DNA of 5,979 nucleotides from Spirochaetes bacterium RIFOXYC1_FULL_54_7 (GTDB taxonomy: Bacteria > Spirochaetota > Spirochaetia > Treponematales > UBA12059). A program made the position numbers and the translations under genes. The stretch's first letter is position 1. Each line of letters starts with the position of its first letter. This document shows, piece by piece, positions 5,477-5,979 of the stretch. The notes beneath the pieces are model-generated. The model was not told the DNA's origin and did not search any database. It saw only the letters and a program-made list of their open reading frames with translations. The stretch spans positions 1-5,979 of the forward strand of contig MIBM01000245.1 in the NCBI GenBank assembly GCA_001830645.1, in the 5' to 3' direction.

Positions 5477-5979
5477 CCAAGAAACCGGATGTACGCCGCT
5501 TCTTCGCGGACAATATCGTCGTCATAATTTTTTTGGTACTGACAGCCGCTGCAACCCCGGTTTCCGGCCTTTCTGCGGGATATATACTGCAAGAGATAGT
5601 TACCCGGATAGGCCGTAATTCATTCCTTGTTTTCAGTCTGATTCTACCGGTAATGGCTGGAATGGGGCTTAATTTTGGCATAGTCCTTGGCGCCATGGCT
5701 GGTGAAGTAGGCCTGATCTTTGCCGTAGACTGGAATATTGTTGGCGTCAATGGCTTGGTATTTGCCAATCTGGTTGGCCTGCCAATAGCTGTTTTCCTGG
5801 GCTGGATCTGCGGTGAGGTACTGAATCGCGCCAAGGGCCGAGAAATGGTGACTGGCTTCATCCTTGGTTTCTTCATGGATGGAATCTACCAGTTCGTTGT
5901 CCTGTACCTTATGGGCGGGGTAATTCCAATGCGCTCGGCGGCCATAACCCTGAGCCGAGGGTATGGCATACGCAATACC
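5473..5979 (+). CDS. ABC importer permease 2, 3' end outside window (RfuD-like)
   Basis: The first 169 residues of a second membrane permease, still open at the right edge; the family is usually 300-350 residues. ATG 5473 overlaps the previous stop as ATGA, with GAAGG (5461-5465) 7 nt upstream, so translation is coupled. Hydrophobic segments lie at about 14-30, 50-68, 69-85, 95-113 and 126-148. GLNFG (65-69) and GWICGEVLNRAKGREM (110-125) line up with GLNFG and GWLYGQLLNKVKGDEM of permease 1, at nearly the same distance from the N-terminus. This marks them as paralogues that probably pair as a heterodimer. The ATPase-contacting loop lies beyond the edge and cannot be checked. It is likely the fourth component of the importer. 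Confidence 0.93.
   Translation, partial: MTKKPDVRRFFADNIVVIIFLVLTAAATPVSGLSAGYILQEIVTRIGRNSFLVFSLILPVMAGMGLNFGIVLGAMAGEVGLIFAVDWNIVGVNGLVFANLVGLPIAVFLGWICGEVLNRAKGREMVTGFILGFFMDGIYQFVVLYLMGGVIPMRSAAITLSRGYGIRNT

Noticed and set aside
5451..5876. Reverse-strand open frame of 141 codons at the right end
   Set aside because: It lies opposite the two overlapping permease genes, is very rich in Pro, Arg, Thr and Lys as expected from antisense of membrane-protein codons, and has no credible start context.

Overview
This window looks like bacterial chromosome from a spirochaete or a close relative. The base composition is moderately GC-rich by eye, starts are a mix of ATG and GTG, and the exported binding protein begins with a signal peptide ending in FSA|GSKEP, a style common in Spirochaeta/Treponema-type genomes. 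This taxonomic call is an inference, with moderate-to-low confidence. All convincing genes lie on the + strand, and no RNA genes, mobile elements or CRISPR arrays were seen.

Layout: (1) 108-1304, an exported, diverged DUF3798-type protein. (2) 1305-1467, an intergenic region with a good sigma70-type promoter (TTGCCA-17-TACAAT), a perfect 10-bp palindrome at the predicted transcript start, and a roughly 105-nt leader. (3) 1468-2697, a well-conserved DUF3798 solute-binding protein. (4) 2698-2838, an intergenic region with three consecutive hairpins, the second a textbook intrinsic terminator. (5) 2839-4440, a fused two-domain ABC ATPase of the RbsA/MglA type. (6) 4433-5476, a first permease, overlapping the ATPase stop. 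(7) 5473 to the right edge, a second permease starting in an ATGA overlap and cut by the window end.

Together the genes form one ABC importer: the binding protein captures a solute outside the membrane, two different permeases make the channel, and a double ATPase powers it. As I recall, the gene order and protein types match the spirochaetal riboflavin importer RfuABCD (Treponema pallidum TP0298 and TP0300-TP0302). Riboflavin or a related flavin is therefore the best candidate substrate, but this is inference and no binding residues could be proven here.

The most unusual points are the tandem pair of DUF3798 proteins, with the upstream copy having lost the motifs its partner keeps; the binding protein lacking a lipoprotein cysteine; the hairpin array that probably sets the ratio of binding protein to transporter; and the ATPase, in which one of the two composite nucleotide sites looks degenerate.
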